Assembly (NCBI GenBank): GCA_934045075.1
Contig: OW203729.1
Location: forward strand, 11,352,704-11,416,703
Origin: Yponomeuta sedellus
Lineage: Eukaryota; Arthropoda; Insecta; Lepidoptera; Yponomeutidae
Direction: 5' to 3'
DNA: 64,000 nt
The translations under genes were made by a program, and so were the position numbers. This document shows positions 41,480 to 53,924 of the stretch, one piece after another. Under the pieces are notes generated by a model. That model was not told the origin of the DNA. It did not search any database and saw only the letters and a program-made list of their open reading frames with translations. Within the stretch, counting starts at the first letter, position 1, and each line of letters begins with the position of its first letter.

Positions 41480-41820
41480 TGTTTTACACAAATGGTAGGA
41501 AGGCGTAGGGCGGGGGCGGGGAAAAGACGCGCCCTCGCCCCATCTCTTTTGTGAGGGCTTCGTCCCGTCCCCGGTACATTTTATATGAAAAAGAATTGAA
41601 TTAACGACGTACTCGTCTCTTCCGCGATTAACGCGTCTCTTCCGTGCCTCCGTCCCTTGGCCGCGGCCGAAGCCAGCGGCCACACGGAAAAACCCATACA
41701 AAATGTACTATACATAAGGGACGGGACGAAGCCTACTCAGATGGGACGTGGGCGAGAATTCTATACAATATGTCAAGTCTTTTCCGTGCCCTTGTCTCAC
41801 GTCCTGTCTGTGTGCCTTAG
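41480..41820. mobile_element. MITE-like remnants with GCCAGCGGCCACAC ends
   Basis: Contains GCCAGCGGCCACACGG near 41672 and ..CGTCCTGTCTGTGTGCC near 41800, related to the clean element at 51577..51749. The left part (41480..41660) is a second, inverted remnant. Confidence 0.5.
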
Positions 41821-42059
41821 GCCAACAAAGATACCAACCCTTCTATCACGTAACTGTCCACTTGAGAGGGTTTACCTATTTGACGATTACAAAGTATCAA
41901 AATATGTATTTCAGAAAGTTCGGAGTAGGATAAATCGTTCTACTCCATACAGTGAAGAACACTAGTAGTATCACCCCAGTAGCAATAATATTAACGCTCG
42001 GTTTCTCGTGTAAATAGACTGTTGACTACTATTGACAGCTGTCAACGTTTTTTGTGAAA

Positions 42060-42180
42060 TAATCACCAGCCATTTGACGCCCACTGCAGGACATAGGCCT
42101 CCCTCATCCTTTTCCAAGATTCCCAGTATTGTACCGCCCGCATCCATCGACTCCCCGCCACCGTTACCAAGGGGGTGAGT
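42060..42180 (-). mobile_element. RTE-type 3' end fragment
   Basis: Minus strand ..GGATGAGGGAGGCCTATGTCCTGCAGTGGGCGTC, the RTE end; the coding part is lost. Confidence 0.6.
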
Positions 42181-42185
42181 CTCTA

Positions 42186-42753
42186 AAATGATAGATAGAT
42201 AGAGAACACTTTATTGCACAACCAGAAAAATATTACAACCATGATTCTTAAATCTAAGTAATGTTATACAATTGGCGGTCTTATCGCTAAGAGCGATCTC
42301 TTCCAGACAACCTTTGGATGGAGTGGATTGCATGAAGAATATAGTCGGTACGTGGTGCATGTACATAAATAAATAAATAGAAAATATATTGATAACAAAC
42401 AGCAAGGGAGTGCGAGAATATAATTACTTATAATTACCTACGATATAATGTACATATATTTAAATAATAATATACATAGACACCTAAAAAATAAATACAT
42501 ATCCAATTAAATACATATAGGTAAGCAACATATACTTAAATAATAATATACATAAATACCTAAAAATAAATACTTATACAATTAATACATATTTAATAAG
42601 CAACAGTTTTCCAGTTTATCCAGTGAGATAGTGGGATTTCACCAGTGCCTTAAAACAAGCCAAGGACTTTGCTTTTCTCACTTCCACGGGCAGATCATTC
42701 CATAAATGGACTGCCTGAACCGCATAGTTGTTCATCAAAGTCATATTGGTCCG
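42186..42753 (-). pseudogene. LINE remnant: RT C-terminus, 3' UTR and (TCTA) tail
   Basis: On minus, 42616..42753 encodes a reverse-transcriptase tail (NNYAVQAVHLWNDLPVEVRK, then SLACFKALVK, ending HYLTG stop). A ~300-bp AT-rich UTR and ..GGAAGAGATCGCTCTTAGCG..AATAAAGTGTTCTCTATC follow, ending in TCTA units. It gives the coding parent for the 3' ends scattered elsewhere (6550, 8029, 46200, 48660). Confidence 0.75.
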
Positions 42754-43008
42754 GTAATGGTCGTTTCATTCACACTATCGTTAGTCTAGTAACCAATCGC
42801 AATAGTTAAACCCGTGCTACTTATCTCGGCGCCTCTCGTGATTCGATCTTCTTTGCGAGATATGCCTATTTAATTTGAGTTATACCCCTGGAATGACATT
42901 GTACTGCCATTGCTTTGTAGACTACCACAATGAGGCAAATATCAACCAGTAGTGCTTATTTGATTTTATTGAAAAGCTATGTCAGTATTGGACTCTGTGA
43001 CCAGGTGA

Positions 43009-43388
43009 AGCGCTCGTGGCCTAGCCAAACCGAGTGATTGGAATTAATCACTTGAGTTAAGCAACAGCAGGCGCGGTCAGGTGCAGGATGGGTGACCGTC
43101 CCGTGACTACCGCTAGTGGCATTTTTTCCGAGCGCTTTCATGCTTCGCAAGCCACACTAAGCCGTTGGTGCAGGCTGTCATGTAATGGCAGTCGTTAAGC
43201 CATGTCAGAGGCCTTATGGGCAGCTTGATAACTTCTGACAGTAAGGCTTGCCACTGTCTTACAATCCTCCACCAACCCGGACTTGGCCCCCGTGGTGGAG
43301 TATGGCCTAACCTTCCTGCGATGCAGGAAGAGACCCGTGCCCCAGCAGTGGGGACGTCCAAGGGTTGATATCGATATCGATTAGACTC
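43009..43388 (-). repeat. Family A repeat, near full length
   Basis: The longest copy: from the GAAGCGCTCGTGGCCTAG end to GGTTGATATCGATATCGAT. Useful as the family reference, about 375 bp. Confidence 0.85.
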
Positions 43389-43390
43389 TA

Positions 43391-43500
43391 GGGCCAGGTC
43401 GTCAGACCATCTGGTGGAGGGCCTGCCCACGCCGCGTCGTCCGTACCTTGGTCGCCAGGTCAGGTTGTCGCTCCAACGAACAGCAGTCCGAGACTTCCAG
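43391..43500 (-). mobile_element. RTE reverse-transcriptase fragment
   Basis: Minus strand encodes RWSDNLTWRPRYGRRGVGRP then STRWSDDLA, the conserved RTE C-terminal motif; abuts family A as at 36980. Confidence 0.7.
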
Positions 43501-43849
43501 CTACTTTTTTGTATTATTGAAATAAAAGTGGAGTATTACATTACCTTTAACGTTATTTATTGACACGAGACAATATTTTACGACATGGAGAGAGGGTTTG
43601 GGGGAGCGGTGCCCCTGATTGGTTCGATTTTTCTTATATTGGTTGATTGGTTCGATTTTTCGTTTTGTTATATAACTTCAACCAATCATCAGTCGTTAAA
43701 AGTAGATTAACAGGTTGTTAGTGAAATGGGGGTTGACGTGTTTTAAGACAATTTAAGATAAGATTTACACACCAAAATACACATTTTTCCATTTGGGGGA
43801 ATTACTTAAGTTGCTACGAGATTAATTATCTGGTATTATAACGCGTCTT

Positions 43850-44000
43850 TGGTAAAAGTGAATATCACAAATCTTAAGAAGTACAGTATCTCTTTTTATA
43901 ACATACGGACAAGAACCAAGGTACAAGAATCTAAACTTCACTTTTTGAAAAAATGTACCTATATTACAACAAAAAATGTACCTATAATAAAACAAGTTCG
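43850..44000 (+). repeat. Family C interspersed repeat, diverged
   Basis: GTGAATATCACAAATCTTAAGAA..AGAACCAAGGTACAAGAATC; partial match to 35625 and 61940. Confidence 0.4.
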
Positions 44001-44800
44001 ATTTTAATTCTATTGGTAGCCCTAGTTAGCAGCGCGTGGCGCCGATTATTATTATTTATTAAAGCTAAACGATAAAAATAATACGCGGCCGAAGTGATTG
44101 AGGGTTAATTAAGCTCTGCACTGTGGTGGTAATTGGAGATAGAAGAGTAAGCAGGACTAACTGAACTTTTGCAGCTTCTGGTAGAGCTAATTGCTTCAAA
44201 AGTTAGACGTAGGTTCAACCCACCGGCTGCCGCGCCACCTCCGACTTCATTTGCTAAGTTACGTACGTACATTTGTAGAAGCTCTCTCACTTCCTAAAGT
44301 GAAGGAAAACATCGTGAGAAAACCAGAGAGCCTGAAGCGTTCACATACTCGTACGTACGTCAGCGCTTGAAATAGCCAATTTGTCATCTTCCCCTTCGTC
44401 CAAGAGAAGGGCGCTGCTCTAAAAGTGGGATGTAATTATAGGACGCATTATTATTTAGACGTAGGTACCTATTGTAATCAGAATTCACAGACTCTAAAAA
44501 AGAAAAATTATATTTCTAACTAGGAAAACATCGTGATGAAACCTGAGCGTCTGTGGTGTGCAAATACTTCAGAGCTTGAAGTGCCAATCCGCGGTGGTCA
44601 TGTGTGGTAATTAAGCCCATACTCTCTCTCTGAGAGAAGGCCTGTGCCCGGCTGTGAGACGTTTATAGGCTACATAAAAAATCTCACTTATATATTCCTG
44701 ATACTTACCATTATTTTAAGATCAAAAGTCAGTGCGGATATTGCACCAACTGAGGTAACTAGCAAATCAGAAATCGAAATAGTATATTTCATTACAAGTG

Positions 44801-44904
44801 CGGAAAGGCTGTCATTGCAAAGTGTTCCGACAAATGTCTACCCGAGCCAAGGCGCAGCCGAAGGCGAGGGTTGACAGTCGGAACAAGTTGCAATGACGGT
44901 TCCG
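44801..44904. repeat. Imperfect inverted repeat, about 30-bp arms
   Basis: CGGAAAGGCTGTCATTGC..TTCCGAC (44801..44831) against GTCGGAAC..GCAATGACGGTTCCG (44877..44904), with a GC-rich loop GGCGCAGCCGAAGGCG. MITE-like or a decayed hairpin. Confidence 0.65.
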
Positions 44905-46195
44905 CAGGTGTACTGAACGACTATTTTTAATACAGTTGCGAAAAAATTAAGCAATTTATTAAAATAAAATTATTTGGAAAATGGCGCCAACCGTAAAAGA
45001 ATATAAGCAGAGATTTTTTTTTTTTTCACCCATTCTGGTAGGCAAAGGGAACTATGCCCATACAGCCAAGTCTTCAGTAGATTTTTTTTATTGATATGAA
45101 ATGAAAATTAAATGAAAAAAAAACCTATTAATAAAGTAATGAAACAAATTAGTAGCTTCTTTTTAGAAATATACGTATTTGCATGAATCATTATTTTTTT
45201 TAAATCACAAATGTGAATCATAACAATGGGCGTTTTTCCTCACAGATAAATTCTGTAGCAATAACTGTCAAATTCGGTCTATTATCTGTGGTTTCCTTAT
45301 AAACCATAGAGCAGTGCACGGAGTTTGACAGTGGTTCCAACTATATTTGACATAAGGAAAAATACCCATTCTATGATTTTTTTTAGTAAAAACTTCATGG
45401 TTGTTTTTTTTATTAGACATTATTTTGACAGTTAGGAAAGAAAACGCACTAGTGCGGGAAAGGTAAAAAAAAAGCACGAGTGTGTAATAGCCTACATCGC
45501 GCACGCTATACGTCCCTGCAATACGCCACTTTTTGAGCAACTGTATTAAAAAACACTTTTCCTGTGGCGGAAACCGCAGGACAGACGTACTATTGACAGA
45601 AGCTCGATAGTACAAAAATTACGATGAAACTATTGAAACACTACACACAGTTACCCGCGATTTTGTTCGCTACATGCTATTCCTGACTTATAACCTATCT
45701 CAGTGCGAATTTTCATCCGCTCAGTTCAGCCGTTTTGGAATTATTGAGTAACAAATCCATCCATCAAAACTTTTACATTTATAATAAAATAGACTTTTTC
45801 CAATCCACAAATCAAGTACCACAATTTGCCACCTACAAATGCGAGGTGCACGGTATAATTAGTCAAAAGAATGGAGCCCAAATTGGATCAGTAATCAGGC
45901 CTCCCAGCTTAAAATGATTGGTAAATTTCCAACAGTCCCTAAAAAGAAAAGCGAATATAAAAGGTAGGTATTAAATTTATACCTGCCACGACGACTTTTG
46001 TACGCGTTTCTAAGTACGTTGTAGGTGCGGTTTGTGAAATTTTTGAGAAGCGATGCCAAAACGCTACATAGAACATCGGTTTATAAAATCACGATTCCTC
46101 TAAAGCACTCCTTAGCCTCCTACCACTGCTTAAAGTTTATATAAATTTCTAACTTAGAATTTATTCCTAATTTCAATATTACTAAATTGCACCGC
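44905..46195. other. No gene recognised; probable old repeats
   Basis: Words CACTAGTGCGGGAAAGG and TGTGGCGGAAACCGCAGG (45440..45580) and TCAGTTCAGCCGTTTTGGAATTAT (45721..45745) look like interspersed-repeat ends. The 115-codon minus frame at 45268 is not supported. Confidence 0.35.
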
Positions 46196-46199
46196 CCCG

Positions 46200-46318
46200 T
46201 CTGCAATTTCTTTCTTGTCTCCGTCTCTGGTGACCTGGAAGAAATTGCTTGTCATATAATTTATATTACTGTAATTTCTGTGTACAATAAAAATATTCTA
46301 TATATCTATCTATCTAAG
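46200..46318 (+). mobile_element. LINE 3' end with (TATC)n tail
   Basis: GACCTGGAAGAAATTGCTTGTCAT..GTACAATAAAAATATTC then TATCTATC; same family as 42186. Confidence 0.6.
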
Positions 46319-46319
46319 A

Positions 46320-47500
46320 GCCAATTTATTTTATCTGTGTTTGCGTCTTTTCCTTGTAAAATTTCAACAACAGACTATTTTAGACAGCATTTTTGGGGAG
46401 TTTTAAGGGATTGTGTTTCTATAGAAAAGTCCGTATGTTTACATCACGTTTGAATCGCATTTATAAGTGTTAGTGGGCCATGGCCCTATTTCTTAAAGTA
46501 TATTTGCAATGTTTTCAATCTTTACTTTTTTGTCCATTTCTTCTCCAATCAGATCTAGATTTTGAAATGGTCACCTTGTTTTACCAGCAACGGCAATTAA
46601 GTGATAGTTTCTTCGTTATTTTAAACAAAAACACTTCAATTTTGGTTTTGCCACAAGTCTCTACACCGCTGATTAAACCACAGCATATACGTCCATTTGC
46701 CCAATTACTGAACATTAGGAAGGACGCAAGTTGGGGAGGTATCAAATTAGTGGATATAGACAGAGACATATGCCAGTCAGGCGCGTGTGCAAAGGGGTTG
46801 GCAGCTAACTTGATGAAGTAGATTAGCCGGAGTTGGCCCGACCAAGTTAACTGAGTTTAAGGACCGACCACCTTTAGCCTGGTCGCTATTACATTCAAAA
46901 CTTCTCCCTACCTAGGTATATAACTTGAGACGGTCTTCCAGAGTTCCTGAGCAACACAGAGAGTGCGAAAGTGCATTTGAATGCAAGATAGGTATTTTAC
47001 GGTTTCCTTCCGACTTATGTCTGGATTCACTTAGGCGTTCGACAGAGTTTCGCTCAGATAAACACACACGGAATTAAGGACAAGGAATTAAATTCACACT
47101 GTCCTATTTATAAAAAAAAAAACAGGGTTGTTCCCAGTCAACACCACTGGCAACGTACCCACTGGGGACAAATGAGAAAAAAAATACCGTCCGTTGCCAG
47201 TGGTGACACGATTCCTTTAACTCGGTCTTATACCATGATTATATTCAATATGTATTCTATTATTTCTAAAAGGCCTTTAGTGTCCCTAAACTAATATATT
47301 CGAGAGTGAGTCTCTTACTGCGAGCCGTACTCCGCATATTTTATTGGTCGAAAACGATACGAATCAATAGCTTTAGTGATGAGGAGACAAACTCTTAAAA
47401 GACAACAAATTGCCATGAAAACGTGAAGGTAGAATATCATAATATGCATTGTTATCCGCCATCTTGCGCTCTAATTAAATATTATTGAAATAGTATGAGT
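46320..47500. other. No gene recognised; one hairpin
   Basis: The 113-codon frame at 46480..46821 has no motif. At 47142..47155 and 47192..47205 CACCACTGGCAACG faces its exact complement across 36 bp. Confidence 0.45.
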
Positions 47501-47502
47501 AG

Positions 47503-47815
47503 GAAGTGGTGGTGGCAGAGCGGCAGAATGTCGGCCTCTCAGTAGGCAGGTCGTGGTTTCGAATCCCGGCGAGTAGCAATGACTTTGTTTTCTAAATTTT
47601 GTACATATGTAAAGTTCTAGTAGCAATACCAATCGCTAACGGTGAAGGTTCTAACATCTTGAGAAAACCCTAATGTTGAAGTGTTAATATACCTCAGTGC
47701 TTGCTATGTACAATGTGTTAAACTATGAGAGCAGCTGCAGAAATCTCAGGTGTAACTAACTAACATCGAAAGCAACATACACATATAAACAAACATTATT
47801 TATGTGTTGACGCCA
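47503..47815 (+). repeat. tRNA-derived SINE
   Basis: Head GTGGTGGCAGAGCGGCAGAAT, B-box GGTTTCGAATCCC, then ..GGTGAAGGTTCTAACATCTTG body and ..GTGTAACTAACTAACATC. Relative of 29565. Confidence 0.6.
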
Positions 47816-49660
47816 TCATATGCTTTAAAAGCAATGGCACCGATAGCATTGTAGCATAAAAAATACGAATCTAATGTCCGAAAGGCAAAACAAGTAAAGT
47901 AGGTAACAATGAATGCCGTAACGACTGCTTTTTAATAATACGGTGTGCCTACCTACAAAGATTTGATCTATAATTCTTACTTTTCTGAAGGTGAAAACAA
48001 ACTGGTCTTACGGAAATCTTGTTCCTTAAAAGCAGTAATATCGATAGGCCTTACAAAAAAAGCACAGGGCGGTTGACTGAGATTAAGAAAAAAGTGATTT
48101 TTAAAAACTATTTTTGAAGGGGGAACTAGGTATTTATTTTTATTTATCACCTAATACCCCCCCCCCTTACGATTAAAACGCCTGCATATTTAAAAATACG
48201 ACTGGAAATAATCCCCCCATAAGTCAATATTTTCACAACATTCGTTTAATATTAATGAACGATCTCATATATTTTGTACCTCGAGGAATAAGATTAGACA
48301 AGGGCGTAATTAAGTAAATATTTGACCAAAATTATGATGGACTGTGCGTAGCCCGCTGTGATTTCCTTACGAAAGGAAGTAATCATTTAATAAAGTGAAT
48401 AAAAAATTAGGTACCTACCTAGACATCACGAACTGATAAAAGTAGCGTAATACGCCGACTAGGGCCAAGTTTCATAAAACTACAACTTAGTTTACAACAG
48501 TTAACAACTACTAGTTTATTATTTAGTCAACTACAGTTTATTATGACATTCGAGGTAAATTGCTAAGTCTACTAACCCACAGATTAACAAGTAGACTGCA
48601 AACAATGTACCTCGACGTCTAGTAATGAGATAAGACAAGATAAGAATATTCTGTGAATATTATATAGAAATACTATATAGAACTGGCGGCCTTATTTCTA
48701 AAATCAATTCCAGACAATCTTACGATGGAAAGTTGCTGAAGGAAACTAGAAATGAGATGATTTATACAGCGTCCAGTGGCACCTCCACTCACACTAGATT
48801 AGATGGGTGAAGGGACCACGCGGCCACTGCAGTAGTAGACCATGAATTGTAGTTCTATGAAAAAGGCCTCAGTTCGCAATATCGACTATCACAAGCAGAT
48901 TGCTGCCAATAGCTGAATGAGGATGTGGGAGAACAGAATGAAGTAGCGATCTCTGCTATGTTCAGCCTAGGTTCAGTATGATGGCACGAGTCACGCGTTT
49001 TGTGGCGATAAAATATCGGAAATTGACGGCAGAGATGCTACTTTTTATATTTAAGATGCACGACTACCTTGTCTAGGTTTACCCAGGCAAAGCAGTCAGT
49101 GGACGATTATGGACTGTTTGTTTGATTGAACAAGAATTAGTATCAACAAAGCGTACAAAATAAATTATTGACTTTGACCCTTTTGGTATTGTAGATTGTG
49201 GCTGTTGATACCAAATGATGTTTCATGTTTAGTGATTTAATTCCTCTGCTTGTTAGATCACGGCAGCATAGTATCCCGACACTGCAGCGTCGTAAGTTCT
49301 GAGCCGCAACTGTCTAATGAAGACTTCAAAAATGTTAAAATAAAAAATAAATCCGACTTTTATTCTATTCCACTTAAGGCGTTTAAAACGAATTTTCACC
49401 ATTTTTATGAATACGACTCCGCCTCTGTCAAATACTGTTTTCCCTTCACGAATTACTATAAAAACATCCAAATTGCTTCAAGTGTGGCCTTAAAATTTCT
49501 AGAGGTCTTTCGATTTCTACAGGATCCCAACATTCACTCCGTAAAAAGTGACAATAGGACCACCTGCGAAGGCTACCCTTTCAAACAAAAAAAGGATTTT
49601 ATCAAATCGCTCAACACGTCTTTGAGTAATCGGGGAACATACATCAAAAGCCTATGGACT
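47816..49660. other. No gene; LINE and SINE scraps
   Basis: 48660..48720 is a minus-strand LINE 3' scrap (AACTGGCGGCCTTATTTCTA). 48755..48850 is a family F scrap (GATGATTTATACAGCGTCCAGTGGC). 48886..49140 holds degraded RTE words (GATTGCTGCCAATAGCTGAA..GTCAGTGGACGATTATGG). The 168-codon frame at 49250 is not supported. Confidence 0.4.
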
Positions 49661-49725
49661 GCCTGGCCTATCTCCTGCAGTGGGTGTCAAACGGCTGATG
49701 ATGATGACGATGATAATAATACCTA
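49660..49725 (-). mobile_element. RTE-like 3' tail scrap
   Basis: CTCCTGCAGTGGGTGTCAAA then CGGCTGATGATGATGACGAT; tail-only fragment with a (GAT)n end. The end reads as if on plus, so orientation is uncertain. Confidence 0.4.
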
Positions 49726-50177
49726 CATGAAAAGTAAATATAAGATACCGAACTGAGAACTTCATCTTTTTTTTTAAATGAGCCCTTCCTACCGTAGAGG
49801 CGTGAGGTTATGTTACGTTTCTGTGTAGCGTTACTGCAAATAACGAAGTTGACGACAGATTTCATGGAGCCATTTCACTTAAACGTCACGTAACAAACAA
49901 AATTAAATGAAAACACATAGTATTATCTTACAGCTTTCTATCAAAGTTACGCTCCAAGCAAGGCAAGCACGTTCGTTTGTGGTGAATGTAAGCCAGTCAA
50001 TTTAGGGGCTGTTTGACAGATTATCTTGTCTTTAATCGGCTAGAACAATTTATCGGTGGCTTAATGAGAGTTAAAAAGACATAGGAAGAACCGCGACCGC
50101 CAATACAAATTATATCATGGAAATTATTTAATGTTAACCAGTTACACATTATACTATTTTTATTTTTAATACACTAA

Positions 50178-50305
50178 CCCATGCTAAGGACAAATTTAAA
50201 AACCTATTTAGAGGCTAAAAATTTCACCCATGCCGGGATTCGAACCCGCAACCTCTGGCTATCCGTGCCAGCGCTCTACCAATTGAGCCAATGGGCGACT
50301 CACAA
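50178..50305 (-). repeat. Family D tRNA-like repeat, copy 2 (truncated)
   Basis: Tail word, tRNA-like domain with intact B-box (on minus GGGTTCGAATCCC), then truncation within ..GAGTCGCCC. Confidence 0.8.
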
Positions 50306-50363
50306 ATTCACACAGTTACACATTCGCAAAGTGGTGGGCAGAGGAGTGGAGCGGTGGACTAGA

Positions 50364-50657
50364 TGGACTAGGAGAGTCGAAGATGATAATGATGATGAAC
50401 CAGTTACATTAGGGGATTAGGAGTGGACTAGGAGAGTCGAAGATGATAATGATGATGAACCAGTTACATTAGGGGATTAGGAGTGGACTAGGAGAGTCGA
50501 AGATGATAATGATGATGAACCAGTTACATTAGGGGATTAGGAGTGGACTAGGAGAGTCGAAGATGATAATGATGATGAACCAGTTACATTATGGGATTAG
50601 GAGTGGACTAGGAGAGTCGAAGATGATAATGATGATTAACCAGTTACATTAGGGGAT
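50364..50657 (+). repeat. 60-bp minisatellite, about five units
   Basis: Exact 60-bp period. The unit begins TGGACTAGGAGAGTCGAAGA and ends CAGTTACATTAGGGGATTAG. Units are nearly identical (one AGGGGA to ATGGGA, one GATGAA to GATTAA). The seed unit has an RTE-like GATGATAATGATGATGAA tail. Confidence 0.97.
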
Positions 50658-50864
50658 GTATTAGCAAAGGGCAAGATGTACCCGAAATGGCGTGCGTGCA
50701 AGCAACACAGGTGAAAGTTTACGTTTTGTAACCAGTTAAAACTATTTGTATAGTGGAAAGAGGCATTTTTTGTCTACAAAGACTTTTACAGGGATCCCTA
50801 CTTCTCTTTTAAGTAAATCTAGAAAAAATAGCAACATTAAAAAAATAACATAGATACATACATA

Positions 50865-50990
50865 TAACCTCACGCCTGTATCCCAGAGGGGTAAACAGAG
50901 ACCAGGGACTATCACTTGCCACGATCCTAACAGATCACCTTCGCTTCATCAACGTTCATAAGTCGTTGCATGCACGCCGGTTCCGGGTAC
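50865..50990 (+). repeat. Family G repeat
   Basis: AACCTCACGCCTGTATCCCA..GGGGTAAACAGAGACCAGGG..TTGCCACGATCCT; repeats at 54575 and inverted at 29455 and 61279. Confidence 0.55.
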
Positions 50991-51204
50991 TTTTTTCTAC
51001 CCTTTTGCTAATACATCCCCTATTTGATCGATGTATGTCCGCCTGGGACATCTCTTACCTGCCCTTCCACTCACATTCGCAATATATATTTGTTTCGTCA
51101 ATCTTTTTTCCTTCATTCTCTGAGCATGTCCAAACCAGCGCAATTTTTTTTATTAAACAATAAAAATCCCGACAACACTTATCTTATGATCTAAATTTAA
51201 TTTC

Positions 51205-51440
51205 ATTTCTACTGCCTCGTTGATCTAGCAGCATCACCTCGCTCACCTCGACTGATTGGAAGGTCGTAGGTTCGATTTCCACACGGGCTCGCCGTTCATT
51301 TGTACAAATGGTCACAGTCTGGGACAATTTCCATGTTTGTGATGTGCTTGCCCGGTTGTCATAGCACAAGGTATCCTAGTTTGGGACCAGGATAAGTGAT
51401 TGTGTTGTGTGGAGCTTAATATTATTATAAGTGTAATATT
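51205..51440 (+). repeat. SINE (family H), best copy
   Basis: tRNA-like head with GCCTCGTTGATCTAGCAGC and B-box GTAGGTTCGATTTCC, then TTCATTTGTACAAATGG, ..CATAGCACAAGGTATCCTAG.. and an AATATTATTATAAG end. Confidence 0.65.
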
Positions 51441-51576
51441 TTTTCATCTCACCAAATACTTTTCGAACTAGAATACACACACAAACCGCGACAAGTGCGC
51501 CGTCAACACTCTAAACAAGCAACGGGCCATTAAACTTTATCTTGTGTCGATACGCCTTACTGGTTTTAAGAACTTA

Positions 51577-51749
51577 GCCAGCGGCCACACAGATGGGGCG
51601 CGGGAAAGACGCGCAAAAGTTTTCATACAAAATCTACTAACGACGTAGCCAACCAGAGGAGACAGGGCAAAGGTGCGATATATATACTCGTACGACGCGC
51701 CGCGTCTTTTCCACACCCCCGTCTCACGTCCATCAGTGTGGCCGCTGGC
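51577..51749. mobile_element. 173-bp MITE, PIF/Harbinger-like
   Basis: Perfect 14-bp terminal inverted repeats GCCAGCGGCCACAC...GTGTGGCCGCTGGC flanked by TTA on both sides (51574..51576 and 51750..51752), a 3-bp duplication as made by PIF/Harbinger transposases. No gene inside. Confidence 0.75.
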
Positions 51750-52287
51750 TTAGCTCTCTCGAGGATAGGATATTTCTCCTCGGTTAACCCCAATAAAATT
51801 GTAAGCAAAGAATGCACAAGTGTATTCTCTCTGTGAGAGAAAGCATATCCCTACGGTGGGAAGTAGGTATAAATGCTACATTGTTTATTTTCATTTTAGA
51901 CTATATTGGATGTTTAGCAGTGCACGAGTACGGGCTGATTAATTATTGGTGGGTCGCCCTAGGCTTTCCGCCTGGGGGCGTCTCAAACCGACCGTAAGGG
52001 ACGCCTCAGATACGTCGACCAAATAGGGGATGTAATTGCCAAGATAAGAAGTACCGAGCCGACGTTCGTGCAGCTAATAAATGTTGATTAAGCGAAATAG
52101 GTTTGTCAGGAAACGGGAAACCCAGATCTCTACCCCTCCGGGTTAAACATTCGGGATATATTCAGACATATTCGGGATACGGATATCGGATATTCGGATA
52201 CGGTCCAGGTGCATCTTTGCAAACTAGTCATCTGGGATAGTCTTTGATTCGATATGAAAATTCCCTGAAGCGCATGTAGAAATATTA

Positions 52288-52600
52288 GACCCACTGCTGG
52301 GGCACGGGTCTCTTCCTGCATCGCAGAAAGGTTAGGCCATACTCCACCACGGGGGCCAAGTCCGGGTTGGTGGAGGATTGACAGTGGCGTGTGTGGCGAA
52401 GACAGTGGCGGGCCTTACTGTCAGAAGTTATGCCGCCCATAAGGCCTCTGACATGGCTTAACCACTGCCATTATATGACAGCCGGCACTAACGGCTTAAC
52501 GTGCCTTGCGAAGCACGGAAGCGCTCGGAAAAATGCCACTAGCGGTAGTCACGGGACGCTCACTCATCCTGTACCTGACCTGTTGTTGCTTCTTTCTTCA
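52288..52600 (+). repeat. Family A repeat
   Basis: From CCACTGCTGGGGCACGGGTC to CACTCATCCTGTACCTGACC. A small internal duplication of GACAGTGGCG is near 52380. Confidence 0.8.
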
Positions 52601-52757
52601 TAAGAGGCTGATTCTATGGTAAATCTACGAGCTGGGATACTACTACGTCAGTCAGTCCTCCACTGTACGATTTAACCTGCTCTGAACTGTCAAAGACATA
52701 TATATTTTGTGATTTCGGATTCGTCTCGAATAGGTTAACTCGATACAGTGGGGCGTC

Positions 52758-52992
52758 TCGAAGCGTTCGTGACCTAGAGGAACCAAGTTATTGGAATCAA
52801 TCACTCGTGCTAAGCAACAACAGGCGTGGTCAGGTACTGGATGGGTGACCGTCCCGTGACTACCGCTAGTGGATTTTTTCCGCGCACTTCCGTGCTTCGC
52901 AAGGCACGCTATGCCGTTGGTGCCGGCTGTCATATGATGGCAGTCGATAAGCCATGTCAGAGACCTTATGTGCGACTTGATAACTTCTTACT
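52758..52992 (-). repeat. Family A repeat, inverted neighbour
   Basis: Opposite orientation to the copy 160 bp to its left. It ends in the ..GCGACTTGATAACTTCT part. Confidence 0.8.
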
Positions 52993-53044
52993 TCTTTTAT
53001 CATCATCTTTAAATCAGGGAAAAGTTAATGTAGTGCAAATTAAT

Positions 53045-53425
53045 GAGATGAATTATATATTTAGTGGCACTTTCACTCACACTAGATGGGTGAAGGGACT
53101 AGTCGGACGCTGCGGTGCCTGGGACATTGTTTTTAGATGGTGTAGGCTGCCCGGCCATCCATCCATCCATCCATCCATACTATCATAATACTATCTTAAC
53201 AGCTTAATCGGCCTAGCTCACAGGAAAGATTAGTCAATACGCGCGGAGCCGACCAAGCCACGGGTTTCCTCACGATGTTTTCCTTGACAGCGTGTAGTAT
53301 TGCTACTACAAATTCGCAAATGAACGTAACTTTGAAATTAAACAATGTCATTGGTAGCTCGCACTGGGGATCGAACCTGGGTTCGTTTCCGAGTCTATTG
53401 TTCCACCCACTAGGCTACCATTTAC
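53045..53425 (-). repeat. tRNA-derived SINE (family F), copy 3
   Basis: Same body as 55866 with a (CATC)n tract at 53155..53178 where the others read CCAGCACC. B-box CCCAGGTTCGATCCC on minus. Confidence 0.65.
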
Positions 53426-53924
53426 TTCAGATCATGACGTCACCGTATAAATTTTGTAGCAATATTTGTACCTTTTGTGTTTAGCGACGAAAAGAACCAG
53501 AAACTATGGGATTTATCTAGGTACTTAGGAACATTGAGGTTGTTCTGAACACACTGTTAAACAGTAATTACTTTTAACAGTAATTGTTATCAGTAGATAA
53601 AAAAAATTGACTCTTTTTTTCAATGTCTGTTTTCGTCTACAGTGATGGATGATGTGACGTCAATAGTTTTTTTTTCTTACAACGTTAGTTCGAATAATAA
53701 GTTTTTGTGGTGACGGTAAGAATCATAACAGATTACAGAGACAGAAAAGGATGAGAGTTTCTTGTTATCTTCTATGCCGGATTTTTTTTCATGCGTTTGA
53801 CGCGTCAACAGAGCCTTTATTATATAATGTTCGCCAAATATGTCGAAATCCTGACGTTTGCGATCGCAATCGGTATGGAACTTGACAGTTAAACGGGTGA
53901 AATCATATTCATATTCATTTATTC

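Noticed and set aside
45268..45615. 115-codon minus-strand gene
   Set aside because: It lies in what look like old interspersed repeats; no recognisable domain.
46480..46821. 113-codon gene
   Set aside because: No motif, no splice context, low-complexity AT-rich frame.
49250..49756. 168-codon gene
   Set aside because: The start codon is not ATG, composition is random, and the end runs into a repeat tail (poly-Asp from GAT units).
50364..50657. CRISPR-like array
   Set aside because: The 60-bp units are contiguous with no unique spacers, and the organism is an animal.
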